Of a DNA stretch of 64,000 nucleotides, positions 1 to 8,483 are shown piece after piece; position 1 is the stretch's first letter, and each line of letters begins with the position of its first letter. Made by a program: the position numbers and the translations under genes. The stretch covers positions 4,141,297 through 4,205,296 of the forward strand of contig NZ_CP019936.1 of assembly GCF_002009425.1 (NCBI RefSeq), in the 5' to 3' direction. The notes under the pieces were generated by a model that saw only the letters and a program-made list of their open reading frames with translations, made no database searches and was not told the origin of the DNA. Origin of the DNA: Thiosocius teredinicola. Its GTDB lineage: Bacteria > Pseudomonadota > Gammaproteobacteria > Chromatiales > Chromatiaceae.

Positions 1-1
1 G

Positions 2-919
2 TCGGCGACGATCATGCGCGGCTTCGTCGGCTACCTGCGGGTATTCGTACCGGTGTCCGATGGCCTGGCACTGCCGGTCCTGGCCGCGGTACTCGGCGGG
101 CTCGCGGCATGGGGAATCAAGGAATCCGTGACCGTCGCGGCCCTGCTGACGGTATTCGAGATGCTGGGCCTCGCGCTGATTATCGGCGTCGGGGCACCCT
201 CGTTCGCGACGCTACCGACCGCAGTAATCAACGAGGCAGCTATCCTGCCTGCGGGCGCCTGGACAGGTATTCTTGCCGGGGCCTTCCTCGCCTTTTATGC
301 CTTCATTGGCTTTGAAGACATGGTCAACGTGGCCGAAGAGGTGCGCAAGCCGGAGCGCAATCTTCCGCGCGCCATTCTTTGGGCCCTGGCGCTTTCGACC
401 GTGTTGTACCTGGCCGTGGCTCTCGTGGCCGTCGGCAGCGTCGCGCCTACGCAGCTGGCAGCGTCGGAGGCCCCACTCGCACTGATCTATCAGACACTGA
501 CCGGTCGCGAACCGGTGGTGATCACGTTGATCGGCATGTTCGCGGTGATCAACGGCGCGCTGATCCAGATCATCATGGCGTCGCGCGTGGTCTACGGCAT
601 GGCCGACCGGCGCTGGCTGCCGCAGGTGCTCGGCTTCGTGCACCCCGCCTCGCGCACCCCAGTGCTCGCGACGCTGCTGGTCGCTGCAACCGTCATGTCA
701 CTGGCGCTGCTGGGCGCCACGGAGTCGTTGGCCAAAGCCACCAGCTACGTGCTGCTGATCGTGTTTGCGATGACCAATCTATCCCTGTGGCGGCTCAAGA
801 CCAGCGCACCACACCCGCTTGGCATCTTCTGCGTGCCGGTCTGGGTGCCGGCGCTGGGCACCCTGGCTTCGCTGGTGGTGATCCTGGGTCAGTCCTGGCT
901 GGACCTCCTGCATCCGTGA
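2..919 (+). CDS. APC-family amino acid permease, C-terminal part (5' truncated by window edge)
   Basis: This is the C-terminal part (about 305 residues) of an inner-membrane amino acid/polyamine/organocation transporter. The frame is open to the left edge, so the first ATG at 14 is internal. Successive hydrophobic segments alternate with short loops. The loop IGFEDMVNVAEEVRKPERN, followed by LPRAILWAL, is the conserved cytoplasmic loop of the APC superfamily. A later stretch, MFAVINGALIQIIMASRVVYGMA, fits the segment before TM8-9. The substrate cannot be told from this part. No terminator is visible after the stop; a long non-coding spacer follows. Confidence 0.9.
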   Translation, partial: SATIMRGFVGYLRVFVPVSDGLALPVLAAVLGGLAAWGIKESVTVAALLTVFEMLGLALIIGVGAPSFATLPTAVINEAAILPAGAWTGILAGAFLAFYAFIGFEDMVNVAEEVRKPERNLPRAILWALALSTVLYLAVALVAVGSVAPTQLAASEAPLALIYQTLTGREPVVITLIGMFAVINGALIQIIMASRVVYGMADRRWLPQVLGFVHPASRTPVLATLLVAATVMSLALLGATESLAKATSYVLLIVFAMTNLSLWRLKTSAPHPLGIFCVPVWVPALGTLASLVVILGQSWLDLLHP

Positions 920-1910
920 GCGCACCCAGCCGCCAATTGCTCGCCTGAATCCGCCCCGCCGGTCGGCGCCGTAGATCCTTCAAATCGCAAAACATCCGGT
1001 GGGAGCGCCGCCTGCGCGATGCTGGATCAATGTTGCGATCCCGACCAACGGCTGCACACAACACCCCCAAAACCCGGCTTTTACCTCGTCGAGGCCCGGG
1101 CGGTCGACCGGGATTGTGGGTAATGCCACACCGCGCCCGCCCCGGCAGTGGAAAGGCGTCGGCGGCGGACGAATACTCAAGCCCAGGGAAGTTGCTGTGA
1201 CAAGGATGCTTTGCCGACAAGGACGCCAAGCGAACAGGGACGCCCGACCAACAGGGAGGTTGCACCAACACGGATGTTGCAACAACAAGGATGCCGACCG
1301 GAAAAAGGAGATGTTTGCCAATGGATGCAGTGCGCAGGGAACGCAATTGAAGGATCCATCAGGGCAGGGACGCCCAACTTTTTTCGCAACCGGGATTACG
1401 AAGGACCACCAGGGGCAGTGCAGCGGGACAACAGTTTACAGGGGCATTCGTTGTCCTCACCGCTAGCCCGCCGCCCGGTTGACTCGCTCGACACAATCTA
1501 GAAAACAAGAACAACCGGCCGAAATTCCGGTGCAGCCCGATGAACCACAGGTTCGACTGCTCGCCGCAATGAGGCTCACACGCCAGGGTAGCCGTTCTGC
1601 TGCATTGCGCAGCAGATGCGGTAAGAGATGCTGTTGCCGGGTTTAAACCGCGGCACTCTGTTACTTGACGATGCGATTATCCAGATGTGGAAGGAACTGA
1701 GCTTGCAGATCAAACCTAATGCCCGACACCTCTCCCGGCTCACGGGACTCGATCGGATTTTGCCAGACCGCGTTCAACGCAACTCTGTTGTCTCTGCCTA
1801 TGCGTGACACAACATTTTCAGGGCAGAACCCGCGGCCGATCTACGCGCGCACGCCTCGTCGCAAGGGACACAGCGGTTGGCCAATGAGTGAGTTCATGGA
1901 GGAATTGTCG
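920..1910. other. Long non-coding spacer with minisatellite and hairpin
   Basis: About 990 bp lie between the permease stop and the preferred start of the heme peroxidase. I see no convincing gene: the ORFs here lack ribosome sites and family resemblance. It holds the 17-bp tandem repeat (1184-1336), and a small perfect hairpin at 1597-1615 (7-bp stem CTGCTGC/GCAGCAG, 5-nt loop). Any promoter of the downstream peroxidase should lie in the last 300 bp, but no clear -35/-10 pair can be called. Confidence 0.6.
1184..1336. repeat. 17-bp degenerate tandem repeat (7 units in register plus 2 decayed)
   Basis: Seven consecutive 17-bp units start at 1184, 1201, 1218, 1235, 1252, 1269 and 1286 with no gap. 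The units share the core CARGGAYG and usually end in RA. Examples are caaggatgctttgccga, cagggacgcccgaccaa and cacggatgttgcaacaa. Two weaker units continue at 1303 and 1320, and related GGGACG cores recur to about 1375. A 17-bp period shifts frame at every unit, so this is not a coding repeat. The units diverge too much, and are too short and unspaced, for CRISPR. Confidence 0.8.
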
Positions 1911-3509
1911 ATGAAGCGACTCCGGATTCCCGGATCATTAACGCACGGAGACTTCCCATACGCGTCGCCGGAGAAGACGTTCAATGCCGTGGCATTCGAT
2001 TATCTGTCTCCGGACAGCGCTCAGCGCATTCCGACAAGCGACCCGGCTACCGTCATTACCGCGCTCGACGCCCTCGGTGCTGCGATGGTCGTCGATGAAC
2101 GCAACGACCCGAACAACGGCGATGCCGACTTCTCCCCGATCTACACTTTTTGGGGACAGTTCATCGATCATGACATTACGCTCAACGCCGACCGCAACCC
2201 GGTCGACAGCCCCTTCGATATCACGACCGATGCCTTTGCCCCGGTCGCGCCACAGCAGGTAAGCCAACGCCTGGCGAACTTGCGAAGCCAAGCCCTGAAC
2301 CTGGACAGCGTGTACGCAGGTGGCCCCGGCGGCAACCCGTCGCTGTACTGTCCGGGCGATCCAACGTTTCATTGCTGCAACGTGCGCCCTGGCGCCTTTC
2401 TCACGGGTCTCAACCAAGACGCCGGCGGCGAGACGCCGACCAATGGAGCAAACCCATGCCGTGATCTACCGCGGTCGAACGATGGCTCAGGCCACGCGAT
2501 CATCGGTGATCAACGCAATGACGAGAACCTGATCCTTGCCCAGTTTCACCTGGCAATGCTGCGGTTTCACAACGCAGCGCTCGACAGGCTCGGCGACTTC
2601 GAACGGGCGCGCGAGCAGACCCGGCTGCATCACCAGTGGTTGGTCGTAAACGATTACCTGAAGACCGTCGCCGACCCGCAGATCGTGGACGCCGTCGTCC
2701 ACTCGGGATTGAGTCGCTACAAGTTTGCCGGTGGCTTCATGCCGGTCGAATTCACCGCGGCGGCGTTTCGTTTCGGTCACGCAACCGTCAGGTCAAGCTA
2801 CGACCTCAACGCGCACTTCGGCCGCGGCGGCACTGTTGCCGACCGTGCATCACTTGAACAGGTTCTTGAACTCACCGGCAATGCGCATGCTGCCGGGCAT
2901 GCCGCTCTCGGCGGCAACAGACGCTTGCCCGACACCTGGATTGCCGACTGGTCACGCCTGACCGGTTGTAACCGACGGTTCAACGACGGCGGCCCCGAGC
3001 GCCGCTCGAAAAAGATCGACAGCTACCTTGCCGAACCACTAAGCCATCTGCCGAACGAGCCGTTTGGCGAAGAACCCGGTGCGGCACATCACCTGATGCA
3101 GCACCTCGCGCAACGCAATCTGCGTCGCGGCTTCCTGCTCAGCGTGCCGACCGGGCAGGCAATGGCCGCACTGGCGGACATCGCACCGCTAACCGCTGCG
3201 CAGCTCCTCGATGACACCGGCACAGGCCCGCGGCCTGCACTGAGGGATGCGCTGCTCAAAGACAACGAGCTTCTTCTCGCCCATACGCCCTTGTGGTTCT
3301 ATGTGCTCAGAGAGGCCGAAACCCTGGGAGGAGGCAACCGTCTGGGGCCGATCGGCAGCCACATCGTCGTCGAAACGATCGTCGGCCTGCTGCGCTCGAA
3401 TGATGACTCGTACCTCAACCGCAACTGGTCGCCGTCCGACAGCGAGATACCAGGCGGGCGGGACATTCGTTCGATCGAGGACTTTCTGCAGTTTGCCGGC
3501 GTCGCCTGA
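1911..3509 (+). CDS. Animal-type heme peroxidase (An_peroxidase family)
   Basis: 532-residue member of the peroxidase-cyclooxygenase superfamily (peroxinectin/myeloperoxidase type), predicted to oxidise substrates with H2O2 using heme b. Distal histidine: H87 in FWGQFIDHDI. The GDQRNDEN segment carries the family arginine (R202) and is followed by LAQFHLAMLRFHN. Proximal histidine: H290 in AAFRFGHATVRSSY. The C-terminal part keeps LRRGFLLSVPTGQ and LWFYVLREAE. The start at 1911 is chosen because a GGAGGAA sits about 8 nt upstream; the frame is open further up (ATGs at 1719 and 1884) without such a site. No signal peptide is evident. It is transcribed alone. Bacterial members are usually linked to defence or oxidative chemistry; the substrate is unknown. 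Confidence 0.92.
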   Translation: MKRLRIPGSLTHGDFPYASPEKTFNAVAFDYLSPDSAQRIPTSDPATVITALDALGAAMVVDERNDPNNGDADFSPIYTFWGQFIDHDITLNADRNPVDSPFDITTDAFAPVAPQQVSQRLANLRSQALNLDSVYAGGPGGNPSLYCPGDPTFHCCNVRPGAFLTGLNQDAGGETPTNGANPCRDLPRSNDGSGHAIIGDQRNDENLILAQFHLAMLRFHNAALDRLGDFERAREQTRLHHQWLVVNDYLKTVADPQIVDAVVHSGLSRYKFAGGFMPVEFTAAAFRFGHATVRSSYDLNAHFGRGGTVADRASLEQVLELTGNAHAAGHAALGGNRRLPDTWIADWSRLTGCNRRFNDGGPERRSKKIDSYLAEPLSHLPNEPFGEEPGAAHHLMQHLAQRNLRRGFLLSVPTGQAMAALADIAPLTAAQLLDDTGTGPRPALRDALLKDNELLLAHTPLWFYVLREAETLGGGNRLGPIGSHIVVETIVGLLRSNDDSYLNRNWSPSDSEIPGGRDIRSIEDFLQFAGVA

Positions 3510-3669
3510 ATGCACCAAAGCGGCGCAAGGGAATGAGATGATTTTCCCTTCCCCATCCCATGAGGGTCGCTTTTTCTATTCAACGATCCAACGCGGTATA
3601 TTAGGGCGCAACAAAACGATAACCCGCAACAAAGCTGTCAGGCAGTATGACATCCCCTGGGGTCGGACC

Positions 3670-4929
3670 ATGTCGTCACCACGTTACGAAACTTCGTGCG
3701 TCGAACGGTTCCTGCGATATGTGAAGATCAATACGCAATCGCAGGAAGGCGGCACACGCTTTCCCAGCACGCAGGGTCAGCTGACCTTACAGCAGATGCT
3801 CGCCGAAGAACTGCGTGAGATGGGCGCCGCCGAGGTTGACCTGGACCGACACGGGTACCTGTTCGCAACCATTCCTGCTACCTCTCAGAAAAGTAACGTC
3901 CCGTGCATCGGGTTGCTGGCGCATGCCGACACAACGCCCGGAATCAGCAGCGAGCAGGTCACTCCCCTGCTGCACCATAATTATCAAGGCGACGATATCG
4001 TCTTGCCGAACGCGCCGGAGATTCGCATCCGTGCGCAAGACAATCCCGACCTTCGCGACCAGATCGGTAACACCATCATCACTGCATCGGGCGACACCCT
4101 GCTTGGCGCAGACGACAAGGCGGGAATCGCCGAGATACTCGCTGCTGCCGAATATCTGCTGGGCCATCCCGAGATCGCGCACGGCAAAATCAGAATCGGC
4201 ATCACGCCCGATCAGGAACTCGGCCGGGGTACACAGCATTTCGACACCGAGCGGTTCGGTGCATACCGCGCCTACACGATCGACGGCCAAGGCCTGGGAC
4301 AGCTGCAGACCGAATCATTCTGCGCCGACACGCTGCACATCGAGTTCACCGGGGTCAGCGCACACCCGGGCTATGCCAAGGGCAAACTCGTCAATGCCGT
4401 CAAACTGGCAGCCGAATTCATCCACCGCCTGTCCGCCACCGATTTCAATCCCGAGGCTACTGAGGGCCGTGAAGGCTTCGCCCACCCGGCGCATATCGAG
4501 GGCAACGCGGAACATGCAAAGGTCAGCCTCCTGATACGCAGCTTCGATGTCGACGGCCTGCGTACCATCGCATCAAAGGTCGAAGCCATCGCGAGCGATA
4601 TCATGGCCGAGCATCCGGGCGCACAGCTGACAAGCGCGGTGCAGCCGGGCTACCGCAATATGTGCGAGATCCTCGATGCCCAACCGCAAGTCGTCGAGCG
4701 GGCGAAGAGAGCCATCGAACGCGCCGGATTACGCGTTCGTCACGAACCGCTGCGCGGTGGCACGGACGGCTCGCAGCTCTGCTTCAAAGGCCTGCCGACC
4801 CCGAACCTGTTCGCCGGCCAACACAACTTCCATTCGAAAACCGAGTGGATATCGACATACGATATGCACAAGGCGGTCGAGGTGATCATTGAACTGTGTA
4901 GAGAATGGGAGGAACGTACGCCCGACTGA
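3670..4929 (+). CDS. pepT: Peptidase T (M20B tripeptidase) with altered catalytic base
   Basis: 419 residues, close to the usual length of about 410. Cytosolic aminotripeptidase of the M20 di-zinc family. Ligand motifs are visible: H85 and D87 (LLAHADTTPG), D148-D149 (LLGADDKAGI), the Glu region TPDQELGRG (181-187), the DG loop AYTIDG, and the C-terminal HNFHSKTEWI with the last ligand His. RGGTDGSQL is also typical. Oddity: PepT normally has the pair Glu-Glu after TPD, where the first is the general base and the second binds metal. Here the first is Gln182 (codon CAG) and only Glu183 remains. The start at 3670 gives the family N-terminus; the frame is open upstream. Confidence 0.93.
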   Translation: MSSPRYETSCVERFLRYVKINTQSQEGGTRFPSTQGQLTLQQMLAEELREMGAAEVDLDRHGYLFATIPATSQKSNVPCIGLLAHADTTPGISSEQVTPLLHHNYQGDDIVLPNAPEIRIRAQDNPDLRDQIGNTIITASGDTLLGADDKAGIAEILAAAEYLLGHPEIAHGKIRIGITPDQELGRGTQHFDTERFGAYRAYTIDGQGLGQLQTESFCADTLHIEFTGVSAHPGYAKGKLVNAVKLAAEFIHRLSATDFNPEATEGREGFAHPAHIEGNAEHAKVSLLIRSFDVDGLRTIASKVEAIASDIMAEHPGAQLTSAVQPGYRNMCEILDAQPQVVERAKRAIERAGLRVRHEPLRGGTDGSQLCFKGLPTPNLFAGQHNFHSKTEWISTYDMHKAVEVIIELCREWEERTPD

Positions 4930-5206
4930 CAGGCACCGGCAGCGGCATTACAACGGAAGCGCCAGGCCGGCGCCGACCCAGCGGATACGGGCTTGAACCG
5001 CTGTTCGCCGGAGGAACCCTATAAGATGGCACGGGAAGTCGGACCTACCCGATTTGACCAGCGCCACGGACGACACCAGAAGACACTGACGCACCCGCCC
5101 AGGCTGCCGCGGTAAGCCGGGCACCTGTATGCATGGGTGACGTTGACACAGAAAAAGCGCATCAGCTGCCAAGAACGAAACGCGACGTTTCACGTATGAG
5201 CGAACA

Positions 5207-7003
5207 GTGACTGACAACGAGACAACAAAGGGGAATAAAGAAGCGTCCAATATCACGAGACGCCTTGCCGCCATCGCATTTGCCGATGTGGCCAGCTACT
5301 CGCGCCTGATGTCGATCAACGAGACCGAAACGATGCGCAACTGGAAGACATTGCGCAAATCGATACTCGAGCCCTATGCCGATCATCAGGGCGGCCGTCT
5401 TGTCGAGATGTCCGGCGATGCTTTGCTTTTCGAGTTTCCCAGCGCAGTGAATGCGGTGCGTTGGGCGGTCGATGTTCAACGCGCGACCAAACAGCGAGAA
5501 CAACCGTCGGACCAGTTTACGCTGAGCCTGCGTATCGGCATCAACGTCGACGACGTGATCGACGAAGATGGCTCGCTGCAGGCCGATGGCGTGAACATCG
5601 CATCGCGCATTCATCACGCCGCATCGCCGGGCAGCATTGCCGTGACCTCGATCGTGCGTGATCTGATCATCAACAGGCTGCCGATCACCTTCCGCGACCT
5701 GGGCACCCCGCCGCTCAAGAATATCGCACGCCCAGTGCATGTGTTCGCGGTGGAATGGAAAGAACCGGAACAGCAGATCGCTGCCTATCAACCCTACTTG
5801 CAGTGGTCGACGCGACCGACGATAGCGGTGCTTCCCTTTCGCAGCATCACCGGTGCGGAAGACGATGACTACTTTGGTGAGGGCATTACCGAAGACATCA
5901 TCACCGGCCTGTCACGCAGTCGTTCGTTCTACGTCATCGCCAGAGCATCGACGCTGCGCTACCGGCAGAAACACCGCGATCTTCGCCAGATCGCCAGCGA
6001 ACTGGATGTGCGGTACGTGCTCGATGGCAGCGTGCGCCGACTGGCGGCTGGCCTGCGTATCAATGCTGAGCTGATCGATGTCGTCGCGAATCGATCCGTA
6101 TGGGCCGAACGCTTCGACGGCGACAATGCCGACCTTTTCTCGTTCCAGGACCAGATCGTCGCGCGCATCGTCGGCTCGCTGCAATCACGCGTGCAGGCCG
6201 CCGAGGTCGCCAGGATTCGGGAACGCCCGACCAAAAGCCTCGACGCCTACGACTGCGTATTGATGGCGCTGTCTCAGCTCTACCAGTTCACCGACGAAAG
6301 CTTTGAGAGCTCCGGGCAGTCGCTCGAGCGGGCGATCGCGCTCGACCCCTTCTATGCGCAAGCACATGCGTATGCGGCCTGGCGCCTGAACTTCCAGGTC
6401 GGCGAAGGCCGCTCACGGGATCTGAAGCGCGACAAGGCGCGCGCCATTCAGCTGGCACAACGTGCGATAGAACTCGACCAGGAAGACGCCTTTGCGCTTG
6501 CCGTAGCCGGGCACTTGCAGAGTTTCTTTGGCGGCAATGCCAGGGAGTCGCTGGAGCTGTTCGACCGCGCACTGGCACTCGATGAGAACTCGGCATTCGC
6601 ATGGGGTCTTAGCGCACTGACCAAAGCCTATCTGGGTGAAGCCGATGAGGCACTCGACCGGCTGAGAAACGTCTGGCAGCTAAGCCCATTCGACCCATTG
6701 AATTTCTATTTCTGGATTGTCGCCGGGATTGCCGAATTCGTCGCGGGTCGGTACCCCGAAGCTGTGGTGTGGCTGCACAAATCACAGCGGGCGAACCCAA
6801 GGTTCATTGCCTGCCAACGCATGCTGGCGGCGTCGCTGGCAAAGGCCGGCAAAGAAGATGACGCACGGAGAAAAGCCGAAGAGCTGATGCAAGCCGAACC
6901 ATGGTTTCGAGTCGACGAGTTGCTCGAATGGTATCCGCTTGCGAGAGCCGATGACTTGAAGCGTTTTAAAGACGGGTTGTTGGCTGCCGGATTGCCGCTC
7001 TAA
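5207..7003 (+). CDS. Class III adenylate/guanylate cyclase with TolB-like and TPR regions
   Basis: 598 residues with a GTG start. Residues about 18-185 form a class III nucleotide cyclase domain: metal aspartates D27 (AFADVASYSRLM) and D71 (MSGDALLFEF), and the transition-state Asn in ADGVNIASRIHH. From about 203 (TIAVLPFRSI) comes the TolB-like segment often found in these proteins (YFGEGITEDIITGLSR, YVLDGSVRR), which may dimerise or bind a ligand. Residues about 360-560 are helical TPR-like repeats (ALDPFYAQAHAYAAWRL, ALDENSAFAWGL). No membrane segment is seen, so it is probably a soluble cAMP producer. A Crp-type regulator with an intact cAMP pocket lies 10 kb downstream. Confidence 0.9.
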   Translation: MTDNETTKGNKEASNITRRLAAIAFADVASYSRLMSINETETMRNWKTLRKSILEPYADHQGGRLVEMSGDALLFEFPSAVNAVRWAVDVQRATKQREQPSDQFTLSLRIGINVDDVIDEDGSLQADGVNIASRIHHAASPGSIAVTSIVRDLIINRLPITFRDLGTPPLKNIARPVHVFAVEWKEPEQQIAAYQPYLQWSTRPTIAVLPFRSITGAEDDDYFGEGITEDIITGLSRSRSFYVIARASTLRYRQKHRDLRQIASELDVRYVLDGSVRRLAAGLRINAELIDVVANRSVWAERFDGDNADLFSFQDQIVARIVGSLQSRVQAAEVARIRERPTKSLDAYDCVLMALSQLYQFTDESFESSGQSLERAIALDPFYAQAHAYAAWRLNFQVGEGRSRDLKRDKARAIQLAQRAIELDQEDAFALAVAGHLQSFFGGNARESLELFDRALALDENSAFAWGLSALTKAYLGEADEALDRLRNVWQLSPFDPLNFYFWIVAGIAEFVAGRYPEAVVWLHKSQRANPRFIACQRMLAASLAKAGKEDDARRKAEELMQAEPWFRVDELLEWYPLARADDLKRFKDGLLAAGLPL

Positions 7004-7114
7004 TCACTCGTCACGGACGCATCGAACAAACGATCGCGGGCGGCTGCGTAACACGTCGGACAACGATGGTGCCGCACGCAAAACCAGGGTGAACGAGAAA
7101 GGGGAGATAAGACC

Positions 7115-8449
7115 ATGGCCACAGGAACAGGCGCAGGGGCGGGTGCTGGTGCAGGAGCCGGCGCAGGAGCTGGTGCAGGAGCTGGTGCAGGAGCTGGAGC
7201 TGGAGCCGGAGCGGGTGCTGGTGCCGGAGCGGGTGCTGGTGCCGGAGCGGGTGCTGGTGCCGGAGCGGGTGCTGGCGCCGGAGCGGGGGCTGGCGCCGGT
7301 GCAGGCGCGGGAGCCGGTGCAGGTGCAGGAGCCGGTGCAGGCGCGGGGGCTGGCGCGGGAGCAGGTACATTGAGTCGCGCCTACTATGCGACGCCGGCCG
7401 ACTTGCGCTATCGACCATGGGCGGCGGACGTTACGCCGGACGAGTGCGGCAACCCTCCCTTCCCTCATGACTTCATCGTCAATCCGTATCGCGACCCGAA
7501 CCATCCACTGAAATGGCAGACCGCTGACAGTGATCCGGCGCTGCGTTTCTGGATGCGGCCGTTCGACCCCAACCTCACTGAATGGCTCAAGACGGTCGAT
7601 GCCAACGCGATATCGACGCAGGCGGCATTGGAGTTCGGCAGTCAGTTCCACGACTGGGACAAGTGGGGCAAAGGCGGCAAGAAAGCGCTTCGGCGTTTGA
7701 AGAAATCGGGTTGGCTCGAAGAAATGGATCTATGTTGGGTCGCCCGAAAATCGCAGAAGTCGCGGGACAAAGCTTTCACCGCGATCTGTTCCGAGATCAT
7801 TCAACTACAGCAACTGATGCAGGATGATCGACAACGCTATCTGGCTGAAGCGGAATCACAGGCAGATGGCACAGCGGACTACTTCATCCACTTTCTCGGC
7901 GCAAACAGGGCGCGCCACCCCTGGACCATCGAACTGATCGCGTGTGCCATGTCGATCAGTCACGTGATGCACATGTACTACAAACATCGATTCCTGCGCG
8001 TTCGCCCGTCGTTTTTGTGCCCCGGGCTGGTACCGCCTTTCGGCCCACCGGCTCACCCGGCATTCCCCAGTGGCCACGCCTCTCAGGGACATTTGATCGC
8101 ACTGTTCCTTCTCGAAATCCCGGCACTGGCCAAGCGCTACGGCGTATTCAATCTGGCGACCAAGAAATCACGCCGGAAAAGCTGCGGCAAATACCGCAGC
8201 GAAGGCCGCAAGCCCAAGCCGGAGGACCTGGACGGACGCGGCGAGATCGATTCGCCGCTGTTGTGGCTGGCTCAACGGATTGCCAAGAACCGCGAACGAA
8301 TCGGCGTTCACTACGCGTCCGACTCCAGCGCCGGCAGGCATCTGGCCAGAGGGGTTTGGCGTGACATCGTGCGCAAGCAACGCATCACATGCCCGACACT
8401 TGAAATGGTGATCGAACGGGCGAAAGCCGAGTGGCCGGAACGACGTTAG
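7115..8449 (+). CDS. Vanadium haloperoxidase/PAP2-fold protein with poly-(Gly-Ala) N-terminus
   Basis: 444 residues. The ATG at 7115 follows a good GGGGAG site. Residues 6-84 are an uninterrupted Gly-Ala alternation; a normal globular sequence follows from residue 85. The C-terminal half carries all three motifs of the vanadium haloperoxidase/acid phosphatase fold: K290-x6-R297-P298, S319-G320-H321 (AFPSGHASQ), and R393-xxx-G397-x-H399-xxx-D403 (RERIGVHYASD). It may be a haloperoxidase or a PAP2 phosphatase; the sequence does not decide. No classical signal peptide is present. It is convergent with the metalloprotease-like gene at 8483-11065, with a hairpin in the 33-bp gap. Confidence 0.85.
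   Translation: MATGTGAGAGAGAGAGAGAGAGAGAGAGAGAGAGAGAGAGAGAGAGAGAGAGAGAGAGAGAGAGAGAGAGAGAGAGAGAGAGAGTLSRAYYATPADLRYRPWAADVTPDECGNPPFPHDFIVNPYRDPNHPLKWQTADSDPALRFWMRPFDPNLTEWLKTVDANAISTQAALEFGSQFHDWDKWGKGGKKALRRLKKSGWLEEMDLCWVARKSQKSRDKAFTAICSEIIQLQQLMQDDRQRYLAEAESQADGTADYFIHFLGANRARHPWTIELIACAMSISHVMHMYYKHRFLRVRPSFLCPGLVPPFGPPAHPAFPSGHASQGHLIALFLLEIPALAKRYGVFNLATKKSRRKSCGKYRSEGRKPKPEDLDGRGEIDSPLLWLAQRIAKNRERIGVHYASDSSAGRHLARGVWRDIVRKQRITCPTLEMVIERAKAEWPERR
7130..7366 (+). repeat. In-frame Gly-Ala minisatellite
   Basis: 237 bp of GC-rich repeat encoding about 40 Gly-Ala dipeptides. At DNA level it is built from a 12-bp unit (gcaggagctggt, three copies near 7170) and an 18-bp unit (gccggagcgggtgctggt, about four copies near 7205-7276), plus variants. 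All units are multiples of 6 bp, so copy-number change keeps the reading frame. The repeat also holds other frames open on both strands, producing spurious ORFs. Confidence 0.9.
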
Positions 8450-8461
8450 TCCAATCTCAAG

Positions 8462-8483
8462 GCGCCTCCGACAGTGGAGGCGC
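8462..8483. terminator. Hairpin between convergent genes
   Basis: Perfect 8-bp stem GCGCCTCC/GGAGGCGC with a 6-nt loop, placed between the convergent stops at 8449 (+) and 8483 (-). There is no T-run on either side, so it may be a bidirectional transcript-end hairpin rather than a strong intrinsic terminator. Confidence 0.5.

Noticed and set aside
1184-1336. Possible CRISPR array
   Set aside because: Units are 17 bp, contiguous and without spacers, and no cas gene is near.
795-1346. 183-residue minus-strand ORF overlapping the repeat
   Set aside because: Overlaps the permease end, Arg/Pro-rich, no ribosome site.
1540-1580. T-loop-like GGTTCGACT suggesting a tRNA
   Set aside because: No cloverleaf arms can be folded around it.
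3527-3576. Hairpin followed by T-run after the heme peroxidase
   Set aside because: Stem AAGGGAA/TTCCCTT is not next to the T-run and the following structure is bulged; too weak to call.
4948-5274. Minus-strand ORF ending IRWVGAGLALPL, like a porin C-terminus
   Set aside because: Only the last dozen residues look barrel-like; the rest does not and it overlaps the cyclase start. At most a relic.
7004-7651. Long minus-strand and alternative-frame ORFs over the Gly-Ala repeat (Ser/Thr/Arg- or Gln/His-rich)
   Set aside because: They arise because the GC-rich minisatellite stays open in several frames; composition is pure low complexity and a real gene covers the region.
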